Origin: Gemmataceae bacterium
Lineage (GTDB): Bacteria > Planctomycetota > Planctomycetia > Gemmatales > Gemmataceae
Reading direction: 5' to 3'
DNA length: 51,785 bases
NCBI GenBank assembly: GCA_019748295.1
Contig: JAIEPT010000071.1
Span: forward strand, 1 to 51,785
The notes below the pieces were generated by a model. The model was given only the letters and a program-made list of their open reading frames with translations, was not told where the DNA came from and did no database searches. Within the stretch, counting starts at the first letter, position 1; every line of letters begins with the position of its first letter. Shown piece by piece: positions 24,334 through 32,995 of the stretch. The position numbers were made by a program, and so were the translations under genes.

Positions 24334-25161
24334 ATGCGCATGGATGCGCGCAGGGCTGTCGTCCCTCTATTGGGGGCGTATGTCTTCCTCTTGATATCTC
24401 CTGCTCGATCGGGCGCGGGCTGAAGTCCCGCCGGGTGTCCTCCGGGCACTATGGTCGGCGGTCCGCCGACCTTCCCCCAATCCGCTCCGCAACAGCAGTT
24501 CGCTCAGCAACCCGTTGCTCCGCCGCAATGGCCTGGCCAACCTGCTCAATCGGGGGGATGGCAGCAGAACCCGCCGCTCGCCGCGATGGCCCCGGGCCGC
24601 GGCGCCTCGCCCGCTCCGAAGTTGGCGCCGATGGCTGCGCCGATTCCGGCCCAGGGATACGACGCGTCAGGCATGCCGACGGGTCAGGCCCGCGTGCAGG
24701 CCGCTCCCAAGGGATTGCGTCCTGCTCCCGCGGGATTCGAAGGCGCCGGCCTGGCGGCACAAAACAACGGGCGAACCCCGACGTTTCGAGGCGTTGCTCC
24801 TGAGTCGACCCCCTTGGTCATGCCCAGTCCGGAACAGCTGGGCGTGACTGGGTCGGCCGGGACCTCAATGGCCGCCACCGTGCCGGTGTCGACGCCGGTC
24901 GCGATGTCGCCCCCGGCTCCGCGTTACAGCGACGAAGTGGTTGCGTCCACCGTCGATTGGAACGCCACCCATGCTCGCCTTCGCGAACTGGGCGTGACCG
25001 GTTTCCACCTCGATCGCGTAAGCCAAGGCTTCCGCGTGACGTGCCTGATCCCCGCCAGCCGTGCCGGCCAGACGCACCAGATCGAATCGGAAGCCCCGAA
25101 CGAAGCCGCCGCCGTGCAGTATGCCATTCAAAGGGCGGAGACCTACGCGGCTTCAAGATAA
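24334..25161 (+). pseudogene. Secreted Pro/Gln-rich protein gene interrupted by an in-frame TGA
   Basis: The ATG at 24334 has AAGGA 8 nt upstream and starts a signal peptide (MRMDARRAVVPLLGAYVFLL, ending SARSGAG-like). An in-frame TGA at 24421 follows at once. The same frame then continues without stop to 25161 through a Pro/Gln/Ala-rich region and a compact C-terminal domain (VDWNATHARLRELGVTGFHL...GFRVTCLIPA). The only ATG after the TGA (24451) has no Shine-Dalgarno and would give a cytoplasmic 236-aa product. So either the gene is broken, the base is a sequencing error (TGC would make a lipoprotein-like cysteine), or the stop is read through. No family known to me. Confidence 0.6.
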
Positions 25162-25304
25162 GGCGAGCGGCAGGAGATAGCCTACCTCCCTCTCCCTCGG
25201 GGAGAGGGTTGGGGTGAAGGTGCCTTTTTCCCGCTCAACGCCACGTCGCACACCCCCGGCCCCTCTCCCGGAGGGAGAGGGGAGAAATGCAGGCGCCGCG
25301 CGCC
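25162..25304. repeat. TIR-bounded CTCTCCC repeat element, copy 1
   Basis: A 143-bp element starting GGCGAGCGGC and ending GCCGCGCGCC (imperfect inverted ends), holding CCCTCTCCC and GAGAGGGTTGGGGTGA blocks and a GGAGGGAGAGGGGAGAAATG block. It begins one base after the stop of the interrupted gene. Copies are at 49116-49275 and 51469-51760. Confidence 0.7.
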
Positions 25305-25346
25305 TAAGCTAAGGAGAGGTCGCGGATCAGCTTGCTCGCCACGCCA

Positions 25347-26549
25347 TCACTCGTTTCCTCTTGAAGCCTCAGTGGGCCGTGCAGGTTCGGAACGACACCT
25401 AAGCCGAATGTGCTTCGACATCCGGAGCTGCTTCTCGTTCTTCAGCAATTCCACCATCGCCCGGCCCATGGCTTCGCCGACGTCCATGTACACCTCGGCC
25501 TTACCGCCGTAGTGGCCATTGCCGCTGCCGCCTTGTGCCATCGGATGGGTGTAGATGGTCGCGACGTTGCCCTTGAACTCGGGATGTTTCCCGCTGTTCC
25601 CGTCCACCGCGAGATGGGCTTCGAGAATTTGGCCGCCGAGACCGTCGCCGCCTTTCGCCGATTCGCCCATAGTGGCGAGCACGAATTTGGCATTAGGGGC
25701 GTTGAATTCCTTGCGCAGCGTCTTGATGAAGTGCACAAGATTTTTCTCGTAACGGGCTGCGTGGCCGGCGTTGCCGGCGTCTCTCTCTCCCTGCCAAAAG
25801 AAGAAGCCGGCGACTTCATATCCTTTCGCCCCGGGGTAGTGTTTCTCGAGATCGGCAAGAGCCTTCTTCGCGTCGCCGATGTCGTAGTCCCACTGCTTGC
25901 CGGCATACCAATCGATCGCCTTGCCTTTCTTGTCCACCCAGGGCGCGGGCTCCGTCTCGAGGCCCTTGGCCGGGTCCATTTCCCAGAAATCGGGTTTGTC
26001 CTTGTAGCCCGCATAGACCATCTTCTTTTCCATACCCGCCTTGTCCTTGACGACGAATTCGAAGCGTTCGCTGCCCGGCGGAAGCAAATCCCACCCCAGA
26101 GCCCGGTTGCCGATGCAGCACTTGAGAATCATTACCGGCGCATCGATCTCATTGCCCAGCGGATGGCCGATCCCGAACTCCGGGCCGATCGTATTCCCCT
26201 TCACGATCAGGAACTCGTTATTGAGCGGGCCTTTGCCGGACATGTAACGCACGAAGCGAACGTCCTTCCGCTCCGTCCAGGCGCCCGCATCATCGACAAG
26301 GTACTGATACTTCTTCTTCTCCTTGACCGCATGCTCCAGAGAGATTTCGTTGCCTTTCACCTTGCCCAGACCGACCATGTTGGACTGGCCCAGCAGGATG
26401 AACACCTTGACCGGTTTGGTCATGTCCGCGGGTTTGCCGTCGGGCTTCGGCAGTGGGGCAGGTGCTCCCCCCGCGTCGACGACGGAGGCGAACGAACTCG
26501 CGATCACGCACGAGGACAGGAAGGCGATCGATCGGCTTCTCCAACGCAT
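25347..26549 (-). CDS. Sialate O-acetylesterase-like (SASA/SGNH) secreted esterase
   Basis: A 400-aa protein. The ATG at 26549 has AGAGGAG upstream and opens a signal peptide (FLSSCVIASSFASVVDA). The block VFILLGQSNMVGLG near residues 49-62 places the nucleophile Ser56 and Asn57 of the SGNH/SASA fold; GFFFWQGERDAG is the WQGE motif, and the catalytic His is probably in NGHYGGKAE near residue 346. These enzymes remove acetyl groups from carbohydrates such as sialic acids or xylans; the substrate is not known. The last 25 residues are Arg-rich and look like an added tail. It lies downstream of the DUF1552 gene, across a 50-bp palindrome. Confidence 0.85.
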   Translation of the reverse strand: MRWRSRSIAFLSSCVIASSFASVVDAGGAPAPLPKPDGKPADMTKPVKVFILLGQSNMVGLGKVKGNEISLEHAVKEKKKYQYLVDDAGAWTERKDVRFVRYMSGKGPLNNEFLIVKGNTIGPEFGIGHPLGNEIDAPVMILKCCIGNRALGWDLLPPGSERFEFVVKDKAGMEKKMVYAGYKDKPDFWEMDPAKGLETEPAPWVDKKGKAIDWYAGKQWDYDIGDAKKALADLEKHYPGAKGYEVAGFFFWQGERDAGNAGHAARYEKNLVHFIKTLRKEFNAPNAKFVLATMGESAKGGDGLGGQILEAHLAVDGNSGKHPEFKGNVATIYTHPMAQGGSGNGHYGGKAEVYMDVGEAMGRAMVELLKNEKQLRMSKHIRLRCRSEPARPTEASRGNE

Positions 26550-26770
26550 CACGAATCTCCTCTCGAACAAAGGCTGCTTCCGCTGCCGCATTGAATCCAT
26601 GAATCTTGCGCCGATATAACGGCCATCAGCATCGATTCCGAGAGATCCGACTTCGATTTCAGGAAGCAAGCAAAATGGCGCAGAAGCCGCGTCGCGCGGC
26701 ATTGATGCTGGATCCCGCGAGTATCTTCGCGCCGGCCGCCCTCCTCGCCTCAAGGCGCCGACGGAAGATC

Positions 26771-26820
26771 CCGCTTGCGGCTTAGCGAGCGGAAGCTTCC
26801 GCTCGCTAAGCCGCAAGCGG
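26771..26820. repeat. Perfect 50-bp palindrome, CCGCTTGCGGCTTAGCG element copy 3
   Basis: Positions 26771-26795 and 26796-26820 are exact inverted copies meeting at AAGCTT with no loop. It is 24 nt after the DUF1552 stop. The outer 17 bp match the arms of the copies at 17964 and 22919. Confidence 0.9.
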
Positions 26821-26844
26821 AAGACTGGGGTTTCGAATAAACCG

Positions 26845-28176
26845 CTACGCCAACACTTCGCTGATCGTGCCTGCGCTCTCCTTGAAGGAGGTGACGGGGC
26901 AGCCGAGTTGCTGCAGGATGGTGAGGTAGAGGTCGGACATCGGCTTGCGGTCGGACTGGAAACGCACATGCTGTCCGTGGCGGAAGCCCAGCCGACGGCC
27001 CCCCGCAAGCAGGGTCGGGAAACTTCGGCCGGAGTGGCTGCTGATTTGAGAGCCGCCCATGAGCAGGACGGTGTGATCCAGCAACGTCCCCTCCGTCGCG
27101 CGAACTTCCTTCAGCTTGTCCATCAGGCGACCCAGGGCCGCGCAGAGCATCTCGTCGCGTGATTGAAGGACGAGGGCGTCCGGCGAATCGACAGCCGCCT
27201 GCCCGCCCTTGTGGTGGACGTCGTGGGCCCCGCGGGTGGGGGCGCCGGCGGTCCGGGCCCAATCGCGGTATTCGTCGTAATTCGGTCCGCCTTCGCCGCC
27301 CAAGCTATGGGTGACGACGCGGGTCATGTCGGTCTGGAACGCCAGCACGATCAGGTCCATCATCAGCTCGATGTGATCCTTCATGCTGTTGCGGCCCGCC
27401 GGTTCCGTTCGGACGCTGTTTTCGTCGAACCGCGGCCGGCCTCGCCGCAAGATGGCGTCGCTGTCGTTCAGCCGCTTTTCGACCTCTCGGATCGACTCGA
27501 GATATTGGTCAAGCCGCCGGCGATCCGCTTGGCCGAGTGGCCTTTGGAAATCGCGAACGCTGCCGGTCGCGGTATCCAGGACGCTGCGATTGAGCGCCAG
27601 CCGTGCGTGCGCATCGCGAAGTTGGTCGCGGTCGGCCGGCGGGAAGAGACGCTCGAAGACGGTGCGGTGGTTTCCGATCGCGGGGATATCGACGCCCAGC
27701 CCATTGCGGGACAAGGTCGAGGTGCCGACGCCATCGGTGAAGGAGAGGGCCAGCGAAGGAAGCCAGGTGGGGCCAAGGTGCCGCGCCGCCACCTGATCCA
27801 TCGAGACGGTGTTGGTGATGGTGCCGGGAGTCAGGTTGATGTTGTGGCCCGTGAGCCAGTTGTACGGATGGACGTGGCCGCTGATGCGTCCGACGATGTG
27901 CGACAAGTTCGAGAGGACCGTGAAATCGTCGCGGTGGCGATTGAGCGGCCGATGCGAGGGGGCGAGGGTGTAGTTGCGGCCGGTATCCGTGGGGAACCAG
28001 CCATGTCGGCCGATGGCGCCGGGGATGTAGAAGCAAGCAAGGCGTCGCGGCTCCTGTTGCCCCGTCGAGGCTGCGGCCGTTGCGCTCCCCATGATCTCCA
28101 AGTACGGCAGGGCAAGCGAGGCGCCCAAGCCGCGGAGGAAGGTTCGACGGTTGATCGAAAACGTCTTGGGGTTCAT
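26845..28176 (-). CDS. DUF1552 family protein with Tat signal
   Basis: A 443-aa exported protein. It has a twin-arginine signal (INRRTFLRGLGASLALP, Arg10-Arg11), then the DUF1552 core (RRLACFYIPGAIGRHGWFPTDTG, FTVLSNLSHIVGRISGHVH, MMDLIVLAFQTDMTRVVTHSLGGEGG). DUF1552 proteins are found in planctomycetes next to DUF1592 haem proteins and are assumed to work with them in periplasmic redox or sulfatase-like chemistry; the reaction is unknown. Its ATG overlaps the stop of the upstream DUF1592 gene as ATGA, so translation is coupled. The Tat signal suggests folding or cofactor loading before export. Confidence 0.92.
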   Translation of the reverse strand: MNPKTFSINRRTFLRGLGASLALPYLEIMGSATAAASTGQQEPRRLACFYIPGAIGRHGWFPTDTGRNYTLAPSHRPLNRHRDDFTVLSNLSHIVGRISGHVHPYNWLTGHNINLTPGTITNTVSMDQVAARHLGPTWLPSLALSFTDGVGTSTLSRNGLGVDIPAIGNHRTVFERLFPPADRDQLRDAHARLALNRSVLDTATGSVRDFQRPLGQADRRRLDQYLESIREVEKRLNDSDAILRRGRPRFDENSVRTEPAGRNSMKDHIELMMDLIVLAFQTDMTRVVTHSLGGEGGPNYDEYRDWARTAGAPTRGAHDVHHKGGQAAVDSPDALVLQSRDEMLCAALGRLMDKLKEVRATEGTLLDHTVLLMGGSQISSHSGRSFPTLLAGGRRLGFRHGQHVRFQSDRKPMSDLYLTILQQLGCPVTSFKESAGTISEVLA

Positions 28177-30755
28177 GAGGATTTACTGCCTAGGTTGGGT
28201 TGCGGGGCAGGGAGCGGGTTGTTTCGTTCGAGGAATGCGGGGGACCGCACGACGGCCTTGACCAGATCGCGCAGCGGATATCCGTTAGTTTCGTGTTCCT
28301 TCAGGATGGAGCGGATTTGCTCCATCTCGTCGATCCCCGGAAGCCGGCCCGTGCCGTAGAGGAACAGGTTCTTCAGGATGCCGCGGACGAGGTCTTGTTG
28401 GTAATCCTTGACGATGATCGCTTTGAACTCCGCGAACGTCTTGAACTTCTCGCCGCGAGGCAGATTGCCGACCACGTCCGCGGGGCGCGTAGGGCCGACG
28501 CCGCGCCAGGAGATTCGGCCATCCAGTTCGCCGCGAGCGTAGCTTTCGTGTTCGACATCGCGCCATCGGCCGCTGACGTCGAAGTTCTGAAACGCGAACC
28601 CGACGGGATCGATGTTCTTGTGGCAGACGGCGCAGCGAGTGTCTTCCTGGTGAATCTTGAGCAGCTCGCGGAACGGTTTGCCTTTGTGCTTCGCATCTGC
28701 AGGATTGAGTTCCGGGATCTCGAGCGGCGGCGGCGGAGGAGGGACGTCGAGGATGTGACGGAGAGCCCAGGCTCCGCGGTAGATGACCCAATTGTCCCCC
28801 ATCCAGCAGAGCATCGATTGCAACCCGGCATGCCCAAGGATGCCGCCGCCTCGCGGATCGTCGGCACGCAACTTCACTTTGCGGTGATGCCCGCCTTCGA
28901 TCCCGTCGTAGCCATAGTGGCGCGCCAGGGTATCGTTCATCATCGTCCAGTCGCTGACGATCAACTCGCGGGCGGGGCGGTTGTCGGCAAAGAGCTGCGT
29001 GATGTAGGCGATCGTTTCTTCTCGCATCGACGCCTTGAGATAGCGGGCGAAGCGGAAGTCTTGCTTGTTGATGTGCGGCTGAGCGATCGTGATCGGCTGC
29101 TCCATCTCCAGCCACTGCATGACGAAGGGCCGGATAAACGCCTGACTGCGAGGGTCGGCCAAGAGCCGGTCCACTTCGCGATCGAGTATGGCCGGATCCT
29201 TCAGCTTGCCCGCCGCGGCGAGGCCTTTCAGTTCCGCGTCCGGCGGACCGCCCACCAGCATGAAGCTGAGTCGCGACGCCATGGCGTGCTGGGCGACGTT
29301 CGGGTTCGGGTCAGCCGGCGATGCTTGGTAGCGAAACGGTGCGCTCAGCAGGATCGACTGGAAAGCGGCCCGCAATGCGTCGTCGAACGACATCTTCTCT
29401 TCGTCGCGCAGCTTCGCATAGAGCTTCAGAAACGGAGCTTTCTCCGCGTCGGTCACCGGGCGGCGCCAGGCACGCTCGGACCAGAGGTCGAGCAAGCGGC
29501 GAGCGGACTGCGGCTCATCCTTGATCTCGCCCACCTCCGCCTTCCACGCCGCAGGCGGCCAGGCGGCCACGACGTTCGGTTCAATGGCAATGCGGTGCAG
29601 AATCACGAATGGAGCAGGGTGCTGATCGACGGGAAGCTTACGCCGGTCGTACTCGGGACGGAACAGGCCAGGGCCGCCCGGCGGCGGGTCGCGGTTTTCC
29701 CGTTCCTCGTTGGCGAATCCCTCGACGGCGTAGGGAATTTCTATTTTGTTGCTGAGGTTGATGCTGATGCCTTTGGCCTGAATCACCAGGTCGCCCAAAT
29801 GGGCTTCGTAGACCAACCGTTGCGGTCGATCGGCCGACGCGACGATTTCGCGATAGTCGAGATTTTTGCCGCCGATCTCGACCCACAGACGCGGGTTCGG
29901 AAGCCCCTTCACCGGTTTCCATACGGACACATCCAGCGTGAGCCGAAGGATGCCGAGGCGCTCAGGGCGGGGGACGCGGATGAGGACCACGTCTCGGTCG
30001 CCGACGGAGCGCGGTTCCAACAGCATTCCCAAGCCGGGCTTGCTGTAGGTAGGTGGCCCGACTCCGTTGACCGAGGGCCCGCCGCTCTTTTGCCAGGTGT
30101 CAAGCTCTTTGCGGGGGTCTTTGACCTCTCGCAGATTGACGGCAAAAGCGGTTTCCTTCACGGGGTCCAGGAAGCGAATGCCGTCAACCGCTCGCCGAGT
30201 GACGTGGAGCCATTGAGCAACGGCGTCGCTCGCTTCTTGCAAACCCTCGGCCCCGGTATCAAAGCCGCCAACAGTGCCGTCCGCGGGAAGGGCCTGCGAG
30301 AAATCGACCCTCAATCCGGTGACGTCGCTCAAAGCCGCTCCGAGTTCGCGCCGGTTGAGCCGTCGGGCACTGCCGGAGCCCAGCGCACGTTGTTGCTGCG
30401 AGATAGAAGCGAGCAGTTGCTTTTTGTCCGCGGCATCCGGTTGCTTCCGCGTGCTCGGCGGCATCGAGCCGTCGGCGACTCGTTCGTGGATCATCGTCCA
30501 CAGGTTGCGGTTGCCCGTCTGAATGCCCGTGATCGTATCGAGTCGAAGTCGCGACTCCTGCTTCTCAGGCCCGTGGCAAGCAACGCAGTGCTTTTCGAAG
30601 AAGGGAGCAATCGCCGTTTCGAACGAATCGCCATCCGCTGCCGCCTGATCGTGAAAAAGGCAGAGCAGGGCGATGCAAGCGATCCACCGGCGGACAGCGG
30701 ACGCCGCGTGGAGCACGTTTGCGATAAGGCGGATTCGATCTGGACATTGCGACAT
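28173..30755 (-). CDS. DUF1592/DUF1588/DUF1585 cytochrome c-type protein
   Basis: An 860-aa exported multi-domain protein. After a membrane signal (about residues 22-41) comes a PSD1-type haem site CVACHG (C57, C60, H61), then DUF1587-like (RRLNRRELGAALSDVTGLRVD), DUF1595, DUF1592 (FRYQASPADPNP, ASRLSFMLVGGPPDAEL, FVMQWLEMEQPI), DUF1588 (a block near residue 630 around GGGILGHAGLQSML) with a second CAVCH site near residue 707 (HKNIDPVGFAFQNFD), and DUF1585 at the C-terminus. The order is the standard one for this planctomycete family. It is co-translated with the DUF1552 gene. The substrate is unknown; electron transfer through two haems is likely. Confidence 0.93.
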   Translation of the reverse strand: MSQCPDRIRLIANVLHAASAVRRWIACIALLCLFHDQAAADGDSFETAIAPFFEKHCVACHGPEKQESRLRLDTITGIQTGNRNLWTMIHERVADGSMPPSTRKQPDAADKKQLLASISQQQRALGSGSARRLNRRELGAALSDVTGLRVDFSQALPADGTVGGFDTGAEGLQEASDAVAQWLHVTRRAVDGIRFLDPVKETAFAVNLREVKDPRKELDTWQKSGGPSVNGVGPPTYSKPGLGMLLEPRSVGDRDVVLIRVPRPERLGILRLTLDVSVWKPVKGLPNPRLWVEIGGKNLDYREIVASADRPQRLVYEAHLGDLVIQAKGISINLSNKIEIPYAVEGFANEERENRDPPPGGPGLFRPEYDRRKLPVDQHPAPFVILHRIAIEPNVVAAWPPAAWKAEVGEIKDEPQSARRLLDLWSERAWRRPVTDAEKAPFLKLYAKLRDEEKMSFDDALRAAFQSILLSAPFRYQASPADPNPNVAQHAMASRLSFMLVGGPPDAELKGLAAAGKLKDPAILDREVDRLLADPRSQAFIRPFVMQWLEMEQPITIAQPHINKQDFRFARYLKASMREETIAYITQLFADNRPARELIVSDWTMMNDTLARHYGYDGIEGGHHRKVKLRADDPRGGGILGHAGLQSMLCWMGDNWVIYRGAWALRHILDVPPPPPPLEIPELNPADAKHKGKPFRELLKIHQEDTRCAVCHKNIDPVGFAFQNFDVSGRWRDVEHESYARGELDGRISWRGVGPTRPADVVGNLPRGEKFKTFAEFKAIIVKDYQQDLVRGILKNLFLYGTGRLPGIDEMEQIRSILKEHETNGYPLRDLVKAVVRSPAFLERNNPLPAPQPNLGSKSS

Positions 30756-31073
30756 TCGAAAACCATTCGGGATGCTGCGGGTGCACTATTGCTGCGACGA
30801 CATCGCACGCGGAGTACAGGAGGCGGGAATCAAACCTGTTGCCGGGGAATGCTGAAATGCAATCAGCAAAACCTGCATGCAGTTTAACCGGCTGATGCAT
30901 GCTTGTCACGCTGAAATTCGGAATATTGCACCGATCGCTTTCGAGCTTTGGGGTCTAAGACGTAATGCGTTCCTTTTCGAATCAGGAACAGAAGAAACTC
31001 CACGCGGCGAATCGATCGGACGTAAGATGGCGTTCGTGGAAACCAAACTGACGCCGAAAGGGAAGGGGAGCCG
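30756..31073. other. Divergent intergenic region
   Basis: A 318-bp gap between the DUF1592 gene and the WD40 gene. Two promoters are expected, but no convincing hexamer pair was found. No repeat of the families listed here is present. Confidence 0.5.
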
Positions 31074-32078
31074 ATGGGGATGCATCGCCTTTTGCTGATC
31101 GGCATCATCGCTTTGCTTGCGGCAGGCTCACTCCGGGCCGGTGGCGAATGGGCCACGAAGCAGGAGAAAGGGAAGGCCATTCAGCCGTACACGACTTTCG
31201 GCGGCCACACGCCCTCCGTCTCGGCGGTTGCCTTTATGCCAGACGGCAAACGAATCGTGTCAGGCGGCGGAGACGGCACGCTCAAGGTTTGGGACGCGAG
31301 GGAAGGCAAGGAACTGCTGACCTTGGACGCCAAGGCCAAGGGCATCACCTCAGTAGCCGTAAGCCCCGATGGTCAACGCATCGCCTCCGGCAACTGGGAC
31401 GGCACCCTGCGAATTTGGGATACTCGGAACGGCAAGTCGCTGGCGACCTTGCGAGGGCATACGGAGAATGTCCTCTCTGTCGCTTTCAGCCCGGACGGCA
31501 AACGACTCGTCTCCGGCAGCGGGGACGACACTCTGAAGGTCTGGGACGCACGCAGCGGCAAAACGTTGCTGACTTTGGGCCACGACAACGAATACGACAT
31601 CGCCGCCGTCGCCTTCAGCCCCGACGGCAAGCGAATCGTCTCGGGGGATGGCGAAGACACCTTGTTCGTCTGGGATTCCAAAAGCGGCGAGAAGCTGTTG
31701 ACCCTGCGCGGACACGACGCGGCCGTGACCTCCGTCGCCTTCAGCCCCAATGGCCAGCGCATCGTCTCCGGCAGCATGGACGACACCCTCAGGGTCTGGG
31801 ACTCGGAGAGCGGCAAAGTGCTGTTGGTTCTCTCGGAACATAAGGACGACGTGACCTCCGTCGCGTTCAGCCTCAACGGCAAGCACCTCGCCTCGGGAAG
31901 CGAGGATGGCACAGTGGTGTTATGGGACGCTGCCAACGGCAAGAAGCTGCTGACTCTGCACGGGCAATCCGAAAGCATCGCATGCCTCGCCTTCAGCCCT
32001 GATGGCCAACAAATTGTCGCCGGCGGCCGGGGCCCGTTGAAGGTATGGCGTCTCGCGGGTCTGAATCCTAACAAGTGA
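31074..32078 (+). CDS. Secreted seven-bladed WD40 protein
   Basis: A 334-aa protein. A signal peptide (LLLIGIIALLAAGSLRA) precedes seven regular WD40 repeats of about 42 residues, each with the pattern VAFSPDGKRIVSG...DDTLKVWD. Seven repeats would close one beta-propeller that fills the whole mature protein, with no kinase or other domain attached. In planctomycetes WD40 repeats are usually fused to kinases or cytochromes, so a free exported propeller is a scaffold or binding protein. The GGGGAG stretch 4 nt before the ATG at 31074 supports this start; an ATG two codons later is also possible. The repeats are similar to each other at DNA level. Confidence 0.9.
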   Translation: MGMHRLLLIGIIALLAAGSLRAGGEWATKQEKGKAIQPYTTFGGHTPSVSAVAFMPDGKRIVSGGGDGTLKVWDAREGKELLTLDAKAKGITSVAVSPDGQRIASGNWDGTLRIWDTRNGKSLATLRGHTENVLSVAFSPDGKRLVSGSGDDTLKVWDARSGKTLLTLGHDNEYDIAAVAFSPDGKRIVSGDGEDTLFVWDSKSGEKLLTLRGHDAAVTSVAFSPNGQRIVSGSMDDTLRVWDSESGKVLLVLSEHKDDVTSVAFSLNGKHLASGSEDGTVVLWDAANGKKLLTLHGQSESIACLAFSPDGQQIVAGGRGPLKVWRLAGLNPNK

Positions 32079-32181
32079 GAAAAAACTGGCTCAAGGCGAC
32101 GCGATTAGACTTCTGAGAAGGGGAGGTTCCGATGACTCGAGGTGTCGAAACGCTCCGTAACATCCTTTCGGACATGCCGCC

Positions 32182-32856
32182 TCACAGCAACCCCGAAGCG
32201 AGATTGAGACCGAGCGCGAGGATCACCGTGTTGAATCCGAACGAGAGCAAGCCGTGCACCAGTGCGATTCGCCGGACGCGCCGCGAGGTGATTTGCACAT
32301 CCGAAACCTGGCAGGTCATGCCGATGACGAAGGAGAAATAGGCGAAGTCGAGAAAGTCCGGTTGCGGCTCATCGGGAAATACCACGCCGAGGTTGGGCGG
32401 CTTTTCCTTCGATTTTGCAGCAATGCGATAGCAAACGTGCGCGTAATGCAATGTCAGCATCGTATGCACAAGCAACCAGGAAGAAATGACCGTTGCTGCC
32501 GCGAGGGGGACAATCCAGCGCGCTTCCTCGGCTGCCAACGATTTGGCGGAGTCAAGGAGCAGCACGGCCCCGAAAAGGCCGGCGATTGCGGCTAACGACA
32601 CGCAACAGCAGATTGCGGCGCGCCCGGAATCCTGCAAATGGGCCTCCTGCACGCGCGTTCGCGCGTCGGTGAAGAAAATGCCTGCCCACGCGATCGCCAG
32701 CGAGCAGATCGCGAAAGCATCCCATGCGAGGATCAAGCTCGCCGGAAAGAGCACCCGTCGGAACGAGATGCCGAAAACGAGTGCCGCGACTACGAGCGCC
32801 ACGGCGACGCGATGATGCGCATCGAATTCAAGGAGGCGGCGCAGCAGCTTGCTCAT
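32182..32856 (-). CDS. DUF1345 membrane protein
   Basis: A 224-aa inner-membrane protein with about five hydrophobic segments (residues 17-37, 39-60, 83-103, 115-137, 195-220). The signature PDFLDFAYFSFVIGMTCQVSDV near residue 166 is diagnostic of DUF1345. The family has no known function. It ends 100 nt from the convergent WD40 gene. Upstream lies the relic of a metal-ATPase gene, then the phosphatase gene. Confidence 0.9.
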   Translation of the reverse strand: MSKLLRRLLEFDAHHRVAVALVVAALVFGISFRRVLFPASLILAWDAFAICSLAIAWAGIFFTDARTRVQEAHLQDSGRAAICCCVSLAAIAGLFGAVLLLDSAKSLAAEEARWIVPLAAATVISSWLLVHTMLTLHYAHVCYRIAAKSKEKPPNLGVVFPDEPQPDFLDFAYFSFVIGMTCQVSDVQITSRRVRRIALVHGLLSFGFNTVILALGLNLASGLL

Positions 32857-32875
32857 GTTGGTTTCTCTTCACCTT

Positions 32876-32949
32876 GATATGCCAGGAGTCAGAGGGCATT
32901 GACAGCGACCAGGAGGGTCGAAAATTCATGGAACAAGACGGCAATGCCC
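32876..32949 (-). pseudogene. Relic of the 3' end of a heavy-metal P-type ATPase gene
   Basis: These 74 bases align without gaps to 34572-34645, the last codons of the intact ATPase, with about 59 of 74 identical by hand count. Read on the minus strand it gives IAVLFHEFSTLLVAVNAL, then TGA where the intact gene has an Arg codon, then LLAY. Nothing more of the gene is left. The phosphatase gene sits between relic and intact copy. Confidence 0.75.
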
Positions 32950-32995
32950 CATCGCGCCTTGGTTCGGCCATGCCGAGTTCGCGTACAGCGGCCGC

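Noticed and set aside
24421..24450. TGA read as selenocysteine with the following hairpin as a SECIS element
   Set aside because: The hairpin is short and GC-rich hairpins are common here, no selenoprotein family matches, and a mutated cysteine codon at the end of a signal peptide is simpler.
28200..30887. An 895-codon plus-strand open frame opposite the DUF1592 gene
   Set aside because: Composition is that of antisense codons and the other strand encodes a well-known multi-domain protein.
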